From Paracoccaceae bacterium (GTDB lineage Bacteria > Pseudomonadota > Alphaproteobacteria > Rhodobacterales > Rhodobacteraceae): a stretch of 15,038 bases of DNA. The notes beneath the pieces were generated by a model. That model saw nothing but the letters and a program-made list of their open reading frames with translations. It did no database searches and was not told the origin of the DNA. Positions 1 to 6,454 of this stretch are shown piece by piece. Made by a program: the position numbers and the translations under genes. The stretch covers positions 1 to 15,038 of the forward strand of contig JALWJU010000340.1 in assembly GCA_026997055.1 (NCBI GenBank), written 5' to 3'. Every line of letters starts with the position of its first letter. The first letter of the stretch is position 1.

Positions 1-178
1 TGGCATCCTGATGGCGGCCTTCATATTCGGGGCGATGTCCCCGTTCATCACCGCGACATGGACGCTGGCAGGCAGCTTCATCCGCAGGCTTCTGAGCAAC
101 CCCGCGCGCCTTGCGCTGTTCAACTACACGATGGCAGCGCTCCTTCTGCTGTCCCTCCTGTCGACGCTCCGCAGCTGA
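1..178 (+). CDS. LysE/RhtB-family exporter, C-terminal fragment (5' end outside window)
   Basis: An open frame enters from the left edge (first full codon at position 2) and ends at TGA 176-178, giving the last 58 residues of a longer protein. It reads GILMAAFIFGAMSPFITATW, then an RRLLSNPARLALFNYTMAALL segment and a hydrophobic LLLLSLLSTLRS tail. The pattern of a hydrophobic helix, an arginine-rich turn, 'R..LFN..MAALL' and a final membrane helix is typical of the C terminus of LysE/RhtB amino-acid or small-metabolite exporters of the inner membrane. The substrate cannot be told from this fragment. It is probably a chromosomal gene flanking the phage element, because such exporters are not usual phage genes. 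The gene converges on the terminase large subunit gene, with only 12 bp between the two stop codons and no terminator hairpin between them. Confidence 0.7.
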   Translation, partial: GILMAAFIFGAMSPFITATWTLAGSFIRRLLSNPARLALFNYTMAALLLLSLLSTLRS

Positions 179-190
179 CCGACGCATGCG

Positions 191-2179
191 CTACCTCATC
201 ATGTTCGGCGTATAGACCCGCCGTTTCCTGCGTGGGGTGCGGGGCTGGCCGGCGGTGGGTTCGGGCGGCTGGGCCGCCTCTTCGGCACCGGCGGCCACCT
301 CTTCCTCCCGTGCAATCCCCACCTGCGCCTCCAGCGATTGCCAGGTGCTTTCGGCCCAGCGCTCGGCCCCGAACAGCCAGGCGGCGGCGCGGGCGTAGAC
401 CCGGCAGTCCAGCGCCTCGTTGCGCTCGCGCATCTTCTGCCATTCGAGCCTGGCGAAGCCCCGCCGGTCGCGCCGGGTCACCAGCTGTTCGGCGGTCAGC
501 TGCTTCAGCCACTCGCTGTCGATCCAGTCGGGCAGGTGGAGGGAGCCGGGCGGAAAGCCCTGGCCGGCATCGATGTCCTCGTCGGTCGGCTTGGGCAGGC
601 GCAGGAACCGGTAAGTTTCCGACTTGAACACCGCCGTGGCGACGGTCCAGAGCTTCGCGCCCCGCCGGATGCGCCTGCCGCCTTCGGTGGCATCGACAAG
701 GGTCGGCCCCGTGACCGGGCTTGCCCGGTTGAACCCCTCGACGCCCTTCACCGGGGCGACCTGCGCGCCCGTCTGCTGCCGCGCCCAGCTGTAGACGGCC
801 GCCGATTCATAGCCCGTGTCGATCGCCAGCTTGCCGATCTGCATCTGCGCGCCGTTTTCGTGGGGCCATGTCCGGCCCAGCAACACGGTCAGCTCGGCCC
901 AGGCCCCGGGATCGGCCGGCCCGCCCTCGATCACCACGTGATCGACCAGCCAGCTTTCCAGGCCCCGCCCCCAGGCCCAGACATCGATCTCGATGCGGTC
1001 CTTTTGCACGTCGGCCCCGGCGGTGAGGAACAGGCCCCGTTCCGGCACCGTGCCCGCCGCCCAGCGCTCGCGGCGCTCGTAAAGCCGCTGCCAGTCCGGC
1101 GCCTCGCCGCTTTCGGCCCAGGTCTCGCCCAGGATCGTGTTCTTCAATGTCTTCAAGGCGGAATCGTTGCCCTTTGCTTCTTCCCACTTCCGGGCAATGG
1201 CCGCCCAGCTGAGCCAGCCCAGCGGTGAGTAGAGGCCGTTGATGTGGAAGCCGACGATCCCGGCGGCCTCGGCTTTCTTGCGCGTTTCCTCGTCAGCCGT
1301 GGCTCGCCAGCAGGCGCCGTTCTCCTCGGCCATCATCTGCGTCTTGAACCGCTCCTCGATCGGTTCCTCGCAGTGTTCGCAGATGTAGCGGGCGGTTTCC
1401 GGCTTGCCCTTTTCCCAGCGCAGGCGCTCGAACTTCAGCCATTGCAGGCCGCCGCAGTGCGGGCACGGCACATGATACCGGCGCTGGTCGGAAAGCTCGA
1501 ACTCCCGCTCGATTCGGCTCAGCCCCGTCACCGTTGGGGTCGAGGCGAGGAAAATCTTCGCCCGATGCCCGAAGCTGTTGGTGCGGGCTTCCGCCAGTTG
1601 CACCGGGTCGCCCTCGCCATCGACATCGCCCGGATAGGCATCGACCTCGTCCATGAACACCCAGCGCGCCGGCATCGAGCGCAGGCCCACGGCCGAGTTG
1701 GCCCCGGTCAGGATCAGCTGCCCGCCGGGAAAGCGCTTGGCCAGCACCGTGTTGCCGGAATCCCGGCTGCGGGATGGACTGACCAGGTCGCGCAGCGCCG
1801 GGCTGTCCTCGATCAGCGGATTGATCCGCTGCTGGCTCAGGCGCTTGGCCAGGTCCACCGTCGGCTGCACCGCCAGCATCGGCCCGGGTGCCCGGTGAAT
1901 GCAGAAGCCGATCCAGTTGTTGCCGGCCTCGGTGGCGCCCACCTGCGCCGGCTTCATGAACACCACGCGCCGGGCCGGATCGCTCGGCGACAGCGCATCC
2001 ATGATCCCCCGCATGTAGGGGGTGCGCGATGTGCGATAGGGCCCCGCTTCAGAGGCCGCGCGGGATGACAGCACCCGGTGCCTATCGGCCCACTGCGACA
2101 CCGTGAGCGCCGGGTCGGGGGCAAGCCCCTTCAGCCAGGCGGCCCTGATCTCCTTCGTTCCGTCCTCATCCGAGCTCAA
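191..2179 (-). CDS. terL: Phage terminase large subunit, GpA family
   Basis: This is the ATP-driven DNA-packaging motor and nuclease that cuts concatemers and pumps DNA into the prohead. It has 662 residues, close to lambda gpA (641). Visible motifs: a Walker-A-like KPAQVGATE at residues 76-84, in the same place as the variant P-loop of lambda gpA; Walker B VFMDEVDAYP at 174-183; STPT at 213-216 as a coupling motif; a zinc ribbon with CPHC at 239-242 and CEHC at 267-270; then a nuclease domain with acidic positions in GADVQKDRIEID (D389) and AIDTGYES (D453). The start is a TTG preceded by GGAG at 7 nt spacing, and it overlaps the end of the small subunit gene by 14 bp, indicating translational coupling. 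The gene appears full length, yet the expected next genes (gpW-like joiner, portal) are absent. Confidence 0.95.
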   Translation of the reverse strand: MSSDEDGTKEIRAAWLKGLAPDPALTVSQWADRHRVLSSRAASEAGPYRTSRTPYMRGIMDALSPSDPARRVVFMKPAQVGATEAGNNWIGFCIHRAPGPMLAVQPTVDLAKRLSQQRINPLIEDSPALRDLVSPSRSRDSGNTVLAKRFPGGQLILTGANSAVGLRSMPARWVFMDEVDAYPGDVDGEGDPVQLAEARTNSFGHRAKIFLASTPTVTGLSRIEREFELSDQRRYHVPCPHCGGLQWLKFERLRWEKGKPETARYICEHCEEPIEERFKTQMMAEENGACWRATADEETRKKAEAAGIVGFHINGLYSPLGWLSWAAIARKWEEAKGNDSALKTLKNTILGETWAESGEAPDWQRLYERRERWAAGTVPERGLFLTAGADVQKDRIEIDVWAWGRGLESWLVDHVVIEGGPADPGAWAELTVLLGRTWPHENGAQMQIGKLAIDTGYESAAVYSWARQQTGAQVAPVKGVEGFNRASPVTGPTLVDATEGGRRIRRGAKLWTVATAVFKSETYRFLRLPKPTDEDIDAGQGFPPGSLHLPDWIDSEWLKQLTAEQLVTRRDRRGFARLEWQKMRERNEALDCRVYARAAAWLFGAERWAESTWQSLEAQVGIAREEEVAAGAEEAAQPPEPTAGQPRTPRRKRRVYTPNMMR

Positions 2180-2705
2180 TCTCGATCTCCGCCAGCTCCG
2201 CGAGGTGCCGGCGGAGGTGGTGCTCCAGCACCTGCTCCATCAGATGGGGGTCCACGCCCAGCTCCGCTGCCATGTCGGCGGCAACCCTGGGCGGCCAGTT
2301 CATCCAGGCGTCCCGCTCGCGCCGGGCAAGGTCGAAGACCAGTGCGGTGGCCTTCGCCTTGTCGACCAGCTCGCCCTTCATCTTCGCGAGCTTCACCTTC
2401 GCGGTCTGGGCGCCGATCATCTCGCGTGCTGCCCGGGCGCGCATGAAGGCGGCGGGGCCGACGGGGCCGGCCTCGGCCAGGGTGTCGTCGACGGCCTTTC
2501 GGGCAGCGCGAGGGAGAGGCTTGCCGGCAGGGCGCCTCGTGGTCTGCTTTGCCGGGTCGGTCTGCGCCTCCCACTCGCGGTCGGCCTTCACCGGGTCGAT
2601 GGTGCCGTCGGGCTCCAGCGTGATCCGGCCCGCGGCGATGGCCTTGCGTACTGCGCTCTCGGCCACCCCGCGGTGGCGCGCATAGGCGCGGCGGGACAGT
2701 CCCAT
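2166..2705 (-). CDS. terS: Phage terminase small subunit-like DNA-recognition protein
   Basis: The 179-residue product begins MGLSRRAYARHRGVAESAVR and continues KAIAAGRITLEPDGTIDP, an N-terminal winged-helix/MerR-like DNA-binding segment of the kind that recognises the packaging (cos/pac) site in Nu1-type small terminases. The second half is rich in helix (AREMIGAQTAKVKLAKMKGE onward), suiting the oligomerisation and large-subunit contact region. Proteins of this type are often annotated 'elements of external origin'. A longer frame runs up to 2825, but the ATG at 2705 is chosen because GGAG lies 7 nt upstream and the HTH begins right after it; the extra residues look non-coding. The gene sits directly before the large subunit gene and overlaps it, the usual terminase pair arrangement. 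The assignment rests on position and the N-terminal pattern, not on a search. Confidence 0.8.
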   Translation of the reverse strand: MGLSRRAYARHRGVAESAVRKAIAAGRITLEPDGTIDPVKADREWEAQTDPAKQTTRRPAGKPLPRAARKAVDDTLAEAGPVGPAAFMRARAAREMIGAQTAKVKLAKMKGELVDKAKATALVFDLARRERDAWMNWPPRVAADMAAELGVDPHLMEQVLEHHLRRHLAELAEIEIELG

Positions 2706-2836
2706 GGGTGGTCTCCGGTCATCATGTAATCCGGCGACGGCTGATAACGCCATGATATTGCAGCGATTGTCGTTGATGCCTTGGGCGTGTCGATCAAACG
2801 TGACGGCACCAGAAGGCCATTTCACAGGAGGTCATG

Positions 2837-3355
2837 ATGCCCGAGCTCACCGATACCCAGATCCTGATCCTGTCTCGCGCCTCTCAGCGCGATGACCGCA
2901 TTGCCCTGCCGCTGCCGGGGCGCCTGCGCGGCGCCGCCGCGAAGAAAGTGGTTGCCCCACTGATCGAACGCGGCCTGCTGGCGGAGATCGATGCCGACCC
3001 CCGCAAGCGCGGCGCGCTCTGGCGCCAGCGGCAGGATGGGACGTTCGCGACACTGGCCATCACCGATGCCGGGCTCGAGGTCATCGGGGTTGAGATTGAC
3101 CCGCCCCGGCCGGAGCCGGTCGCTGATCCGGCGCCAAAACCCCCGACCCTGCGCAAGGGCACCAAGCAGGCATTCCTGATCGAAATGCTGCGCGCAAAGG
3201 ATGGCGCGACCCTTGATGAGATCATCGCGGCGACCGGTTGGAAGAAGCACACAGCGCGTGGCGTCATCTCTGGCCAGCTCCGCAAGCGGCTGGGGCTGAA
3301 CGTGGTGATCGAGGCCGATGCCCGGCGCGGGCGGGTCTATCGGATTGCGGGCTGA
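2837..3355 (+). CDS. DUF3489 domain protein
   Basis: The 172-residue product starts MPELTDTQILILSRASQRDD. Its N-terminal half (LPLPGRLRGAAAKKVVAPLI, ERGLLAEI, LAITDAGLEVIG) is a winged-helix-like fold. A proline-rich linker at about residues 92-104 leads to LRKGTKQAFLIEMLRAKDGA, then TLDEIIAATGWKKHTARGVI and SGQLRKRLGLNVVIE, the typical DUF3489 core (two helix-turn-helix-like units, function unknown). AGGAGG at 2826-2831 precedes two adjacent ATGs, at 2834 and 2837; the second has the better 5-nt spacing. The gene is on the plus strand between the minus-strand terminase and methyltransferase genes. It must therefore have its own promoter in 2706-2836, and read-through transcription of the terminase genes would run antisense to it. 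A small DNA-binding regulator is possible but unproven. Confidence 0.75.
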   Translation: MPELTDTQILILSRASQRDDRIALPLPGRLRGAAAKKVVAPLIERGLLAEIDADPRKRGALWRQRQDGTFATLAITDAGLEVIGVEIDPPRPEPVADPAPKPPTLRKGTKQAFLIEMLRAKDGATLDEIIAATGWKKHTARGVISGQLRKRLGLNVVIEADARRGRVYRIAG

Positions 3356-3399
3356 GGCACCGGCCGCGACAGGCGCCCACACGAGGCCCGTACCCTTGC

Positions 3400-3426
3400 G
3401 CTGCCCCTCATGGGGCGGCCTTCTTC
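3400..3426 (+). terminator. Candidate intrinsic terminator after the DUF3489 gene
   Basis: An 8-bp near-perfect stem (GCTGCCCC 3400-3407 with GGGGCGGC 3412-3419, one G-T wobble) with a TCAT loop is followed on the plus strand by CTTCTTC. It lies 45 bp after the DUF3489 stop, between two convergent genes, and its loop contains the stop codon of the minus-strand neighbour. The pyrimidine tail is poor in T, so the call is weak. Confidence 0.35.
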
Positions 3427-3656
3427 GTCGTGGGCCGTGTCGCGCGCACACGTGCTGCCTCGAAGGCCCGTCGCAGGACGTATGAGCGAAGTATCGAGAT
3501 CGCCGAGAACAGGGCGGCCAGTTGCAGGTTCTGGTTCAGCGTGGCCTGCAGGCCGAAGGCCGGAAATGCCAGGACCTGGGCAAGGACCGCCAGGCAGTAG
3601 CCAACCACGACGTTGGTGACGGCTTCGATCAGGGACATGGTGCGGCTCTGTTTCAT
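3408..3656 (-). CDS. Small phage membrane protein, DUF7220-like
   Basis: The 82-residue product begins MKQSRTMSLIEAVTNVVVGY, followed by CLAVLAQVLAFPAFGL, a short loop with LQATLNQNLQLAALFSAISI, and a basic C-terminal tail (LRRAFEAARVRATRPTTKKA). It thus has two hydrophobic segments, at roughly residues 11-35 and 45-60, with a cytoplasmic-looking basic end. The 'SLIEAVTNVVVGY..A...Q....P.FG' pattern matches a small family of phage inner-membrane proteins often found beside terminase genes in alphaproteobacterial phages (DUF7220, from memory); no function is known. The purine-rich GGGGGAGGA abuts the first ATG, while an inner ATG at 3638 would begin at MSLIEAV, so the true start is uncertain. 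The start lies 9 bp past the cytosine methyltransferase stop, in the same leftward operon. Confidence 0.65.
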   Translation of the reverse strand: MKQSRTMSLIEAVTNVVVGYCLAVLAQVLAFPAFGLQATLNQNLQLAALFSAISILRSYVLRRAFEAARVRATRPTTKKAAP

Positions 3657-3665
3657 TCCTCCCCC

Positions 3666-4691
3666 TCATTCATCGCACAATTCAGCCGCCAAAGTTCGAA
3701 CCGCATGCGCCGCAGCCAGGGGGACCACGCCGTTTCCACAGAGTCGAAGCCTGTCCACCCGGCCGGCCAGCCCATCAGCGCCTCGACGAAGGCTGGGTTC
3801 AGCGTGCGGGGCGTGGCGGAGGTAGTTTCGCCAGGCTTCAAAGTCCCCTGGGCCAGGGGGGAATGCACGGTGAAGTTCGCCAGCTGGTCCATGTGTCTGC
3901 GTCCGGTGCCGTTCTTCTCGACATGCGCCCGGCTGTTCGCGCCCTTGGCATCGCGCGCCGCCGGGGTCGGCCACATCCGGCTCGCGTGCGTCAGGTCGGC
4001 CGTCTTGCGGTTCCCGCCGCTCGGCTTGTTGCCGTCGCTCGCCATCGGGGTAGGCCAGCGGCGCAGGATTTCCGTCCGGTTGCCTCCACTCGACCTCTTT
4101 CCAGAGCAGGCGCGCGGGGTCGGCCATGTGGTCGCCTTCCCGGTGGGCAAGGACGAACAGCCGCTCGCGCTTGTGGGGCGCGCCGACTTCCGCCGCCGTG
4201 AACAGGCCCGCCGCAAGGCGGTAGCCCATGCCGACCAGGCCTCCGGCGACGTCGGGAAAGCCGAGGCGGAGATGATGGGCGACATTCTCGAGGAAGACGA
4301 AGGGCGGTTCGACCTCTCCGATGATGCGAGCGACATGGGGCCAGAGGTGGCGGGGGTCGCTTGCCCCCTTCCGCTTGCCCGCGACGCTGAACGGCTGGCA
4401 CGGGTATCCCGCAGTGACGATGTCCACCGCTCCGCGCCACGGGCGGCCGTCGAATGTGGCAACATCGTCCCAGAGAGGCGCCGGCGCCAGGGCCTTGTCT
4501 TCCATCCGCGCCACGAGGATGGCCGCGGCGTAAGCCTCCCGTTCGACATGACACACAGTTCGGTATTGGGGGCACGCGATGTGGAGGCCGAGTTCCAGCC
4601 CGCCGGCGCCGGAGCAGAGCGAGAGGCCGAAGAGGCAGGCGCCGTCTGTTCCGGCACACAAGCCGGGGGAACATACAGCCACGCCATCCAT
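3666..4691 (-). CDS. dcm: DNA (cytosine-5) methyltransferase, phage-encoded orphan type
   Basis: The enzyme transfers a methyl group from S-adenosylmethionine to C5 of cytosine in duplex DNA, probably to shield phage DNA from host restriction. The 341-residue product has the canonical motif order: I, FGLSLCSGAGGLELGLH (21-37); IV, GYPCQPFSVAG with catalytic C98; VI, FLENV (133-137); VIII, KRERLFVLA (174-182); and X, GNGVVPLAAAHAVRTL (319-334). Between VIII and X lies a low-complexity, arginine- and glutamate-rich segment (about 190-315) where the target-recognition domain should be. The frame stays open for 342 nt further upstream, but the ATG at 4691 is chosen because it is 4 nt after the stop of the preceding methyltransferase, with GAGG upstream. 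No restriction endonuclease gene is nearby. The same DNA has a second long open frame (3653-4687) whose 3' part also looks protein-like; see the findings. Confidence 0.9.
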   Translation of the reverse strand: MDGVAVCSPGLCAGTDGACLFGLSLCSGAGGLELGLHIACPQYRTVCHVEREAYAAAILVARMEDKALAPAPLWDDVATFDGRPWRGAVDIVTAGYPCQPFSVAGKRKGASDPRHLWPHVARIIGEVEPPFVFLENVAHHLRLGFPDVAGGLVGMGYRLAAGLFTAAEVGAPHKRERLFVLAHREGDHMADPARLLWKEVEWRQPDGNPAPLAYPDGERRQQAERREPQDGRPDAREPDVADPGGARCQGREQPGACREERHRTQTHGPAGELHRAFPPGPGDFEAWRNYLRHAPHAEPSLRRGADGLAGRVDRLRLCGNGVVPLAAAHAVRTLAAELCDE

Positions 4692-4695
4692 CGCC

Positions 4696-5964
4696 TCAGC
4701 GCGGGGTGTCGGCCACATCGGCAAAGGTCTGGCCGGTTTCTTCCAGCACCGCCTGCCGGCCCGTGGCCTCCTGCCAGCGCCGGATCGCCACATCGACAAA
4801 GGCCGGCTGCAGTTCCATCGCGTAAACCTTCCGGCCCAGCGCCTCACCGGCCACGATCTGCGAGCCGGAGCCCGAGAACGGCTCGAAGCAGATCTCGTCC
4901 TTCTTCGTGTGCCGGCGCATGGGGATGGCGAAGACCTCGAGCGGCTTCTGGGTCGGGTGCTCGGCCCCGGCCGGCCGCGCCGCGCCTTCCCAGTCCAGTT
5001 CCCACACGCTGGTGACGTTGTGGTCGTTGCCACCCAGGTGCGGCGGCTTGTTGCCCTGCTGCCAGCCCATGAGGCAGGGTTCGTGCCGCCAGGGGTAGTA
5101 GCTGTGGGTGGGGATGGCGGCGGGCTTGACCCAGACGATCTGCTGGTGGTTGAGAATGCCGAGCTCGGTCCAGATCGCCTCGATCAGGGCGGCGCGCTTG
5201 TGGGCGTGCCAGCAATACCAGGCAGCGTCCTTGCGGGTGACCTTGATGGCATTGCGGAACACGGCGCGCAGGAAGCCCTCGGCATCCTTGATGTCCACCT
5301 CGCGGTAGAGGTCGGACCAGTCATGCCCGGCACCACCTGGCCTGCCGTCGCCGGTGTAGTCGACCAGGTAGGGCGGGTCGGTCGAGAACAGCGCAGCGGT
5401 CTGGCCGTTCATCAGGCGCTCGACGTCCTTCAGGTTCGTGCTGTCGCCACACAGCAGGCGGTGGTTGCCAAGCAGCCAGAGATCGCCGGGGCGGGTAACC
5501 GGGTCTTCGGGCGGCTCGGGCACCTGGGCGGGGGCAATCTCGCCCTCGGGTTCGTCGTCATCCCCCAGCCCGTCGAGCAAATCATCCAGTTCTGCGTCCG
5601 AGAACCCCACCAGGTCGAGGTCGAACTCCATCTCCTGCAGGGCTGCCAGTTCCGCACGCAGCAGGTCCTCATCCCAGCCAGCATTCTCGGCAATCCTGTT
5701 GTCGGCGATTACCAGGGCACGGCGCTGGGCATCATCGAGGTGGTCCAGCCTGATGACCGGCACCTTGTCGAGGCCCAGGCGCTGTGCCGCCAGCAGACGA
5801 CCGTGGCCCGCGATGATCACCCCGTCGCTGCCCGCCAGGATCGGGTTGGTGAAACCGAATTCCTCGATTGAGGCGGCGATCTGGGCGATCTGCGCATCCG
5901 AATGCGTGCGGGCATTCCCGGCGTAAGGGGTGAGGTCGCCCAAGGGCGTCATCCTGATCTTCAC
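4696..5964 (-). CDS. ParB-like nuclease domain fused to beta-class DNA methyltransferase
   Basis: The 422-residue fusion has an N-terminal ParB/Srx-fold domain (about 1-95: LTPYAGNARTHSD, IEEFGFTNPIL, IIAGHGRLLAAQRLG at 51-64, DNRIAENAGW at 88-97) and an acidic linker (about 120-160). A C-terminal DNA methyltransferase follows, with motif IV STDPPYLVDY (DPPY 196-199), HPTQKP (336-341) and the S-adenosylmethionine site FEPFSGSGSQIVAGEALGR (360-378). Motif IV before motif I marks the beta class; the product is N6-methyladenine or N4-methylcytosine, and DPPY does not decide between them. Such fusions are frequent in prophages. A GTG start at 5964 is chosen because AAGGA lies 6 nt upstream; an ATG four codons later is the alternative. 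It is the first gene of the leftward late operon and sits just behind a strong terminator, so its expression probably needs read-through. Confidence 0.9.
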   Translation of the reverse strand: MKIRMTPLGDLTPYAGNARTHSDAQIAQIAASIEEFGFTNPILAGSDGVIIAGHGRLLAAQRLGLDKVPVIRLDHLDDAQRRALVIADNRIAENAGWDEDLLRAELAALQEMEFDLDLVGFSDAELDDLLDGLGDDDEPEGEIAPAQVPEPPEDPVTRPGDLWLLGNHRLLCGDSTNLKDVERLMNGQTAALFSTDPPYLVDYTGDGRPGGAGHDWSDLYREVDIKDAEGFLRAVFRNAIKVTRKDAAWYCWHAHKRAALIEAIWTELGILNHQQIVWVKPAAIPTHSYYPWRHEPCLMGWQQGNKPPHLGGNDHNVTSVWELDWEGAARPAGAEHPTQKPLEVFAIPMRRHTKKDEICFEPFSGSGSQIVAGEALGRKVYAMELQPAFVDVAIRRWQEATGRQAVLEETGQTFADVADTPR

Positions 5965-5990
5965 GGTCGTTCCTTGCGTTTGCCCAGGGC

Positions 5991-6023
5991 CAAAAGAAAC
6001 GGCCCCGCGCGATGGCGGGGCCG
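5991..6023 (-). terminator. Intrinsic terminator directly before the ParB-MTase start codon
   Basis: A perfect 9-bp GC stem (6000-6008 with 6015-6023, core GGCCCCGC / GCGGGGCC) has a 6-nt loop and is followed in the leftward direction by GTTTCTTTTG. It lies only about 15 nt before the Shine-Dalgarno sequence of the methyltransferase gene. Transcripts entering from the early operon or from the control region would be stopped unless antiterminated, so this could act as the switch of the late operon. Confidence 0.6.
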
Positions 6024-6053
6024 GAGTTGAGGCCAGGGAGGCGGTATTCGCGT

Positions 6054-6207
6054 GGGTGCGCACCCAGATCTGCTTGAGGTGCGCACCTGCGAACCCGAGT
6101 GCGCACCCGGGTGCGCAGGTGCGCACTTGGGTGAATTCGCACAACCCTTGGTAAATACGTTGTTTTCTCGCGCCGGAGTGGCATGTGCGCACCCAGACTG
6201 CGCACCC
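6054..6207. repeat. Cluster of seven TGCGCA-centred palindromes (operator or origin-like array)
   Basis: Seven TGCGCA cores occur within 148 bp, at 6057, 6080, 6100, 6112, 6120, 6186 and 6199 (first base). The best copies are 12-bp perfect palindromes, GGGTGCGCACCC (6054-6065) and AGGTGCGCACCT (6077-6088); three more carry the full GTGCGCAC and two have one arm degenerate. Spacing is irregular (23, 20, 12, 8, 66, 13 bp between centres), so this is not CRISPR. Sites 1-5 and 6-7 flank a less GC-rich stretch (6127-6184) that includes TATTTA on the minus strand, a possible -10 box without a recognisable -35. This suits an operator region for a leftward late promoter, with a dimeric protein bound on both sides, but the binding protein is unknown. 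Isolated TGCGCA hexamers occur elsewhere in the window without clustering. Confidence 0.65.
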
Positions 6208-6454
6208 AAAACAACACCCTGTCGCTAGAGAGGCGCCGCGCCAAGCCCCCCCGTATACGTATCCCGCCAGGGAGGACCCAGGATGGGGGGCAGGCGCGGC
6301 TGGAGGAGGGCAGGCTTCTTCGAGCTTATCCGTTTTCTGCCACGAAACGCCCGCAAATGTCGCGCCCAAAGTTCGACGTGTTTTGCCAGGCAATCCACAC
6401 CCAGCGCAGGGTGGATGGGAATAGCCCGGTACGGCACGGGATTGCACGGCGTGG
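6208..6454. other. Non-coding remainder of the early/late control region
   Basis: No convincing gene is seen here: the frames crossing it lack start signals and family-like sequence. It holds an alternating stretch GTATACGTAT at about 6252, a G-rich segment near 6284-6312, and no clear promoter. It separates the last early gene (DUF6362-like, ending at 6455) from the palindrome array, so a leader transcript of the early operon would cross it before reaching the terminator at 5991-6023. Confidence 0.4.

Noticed and set aside
58..627. Long plus-strand frames over the terminase region (58-627, 338-1228, 1244-2068, 2078-2446 and others)
   Set aside because: They are shadows of the minus-strand terminase genes: arginine/proline/alanine-rich with no family motifs, an effect of high GC.
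2305..2315. A third partial copy of the 16-bp motif (AGGCGTCCCG) in the small terminase gene
   Set aside because: Only about 10 bases match and it lies inside coding sequence; expected by chance in this GC-rich DNA.
3666..5033. Cytosine methyltransferase start at 5033
   Set aside because: The first 114 codons lie inside the ParB-MTase gene and read as arginine/serine-rich shadow; motif I follows shortly after the ATG at 4691.
6054..6207. CRISPR array
   Set aside because: Repeats are only 8-12 bp, palindromic and irregularly spaced, with no spacers of constant length and no cas genes.
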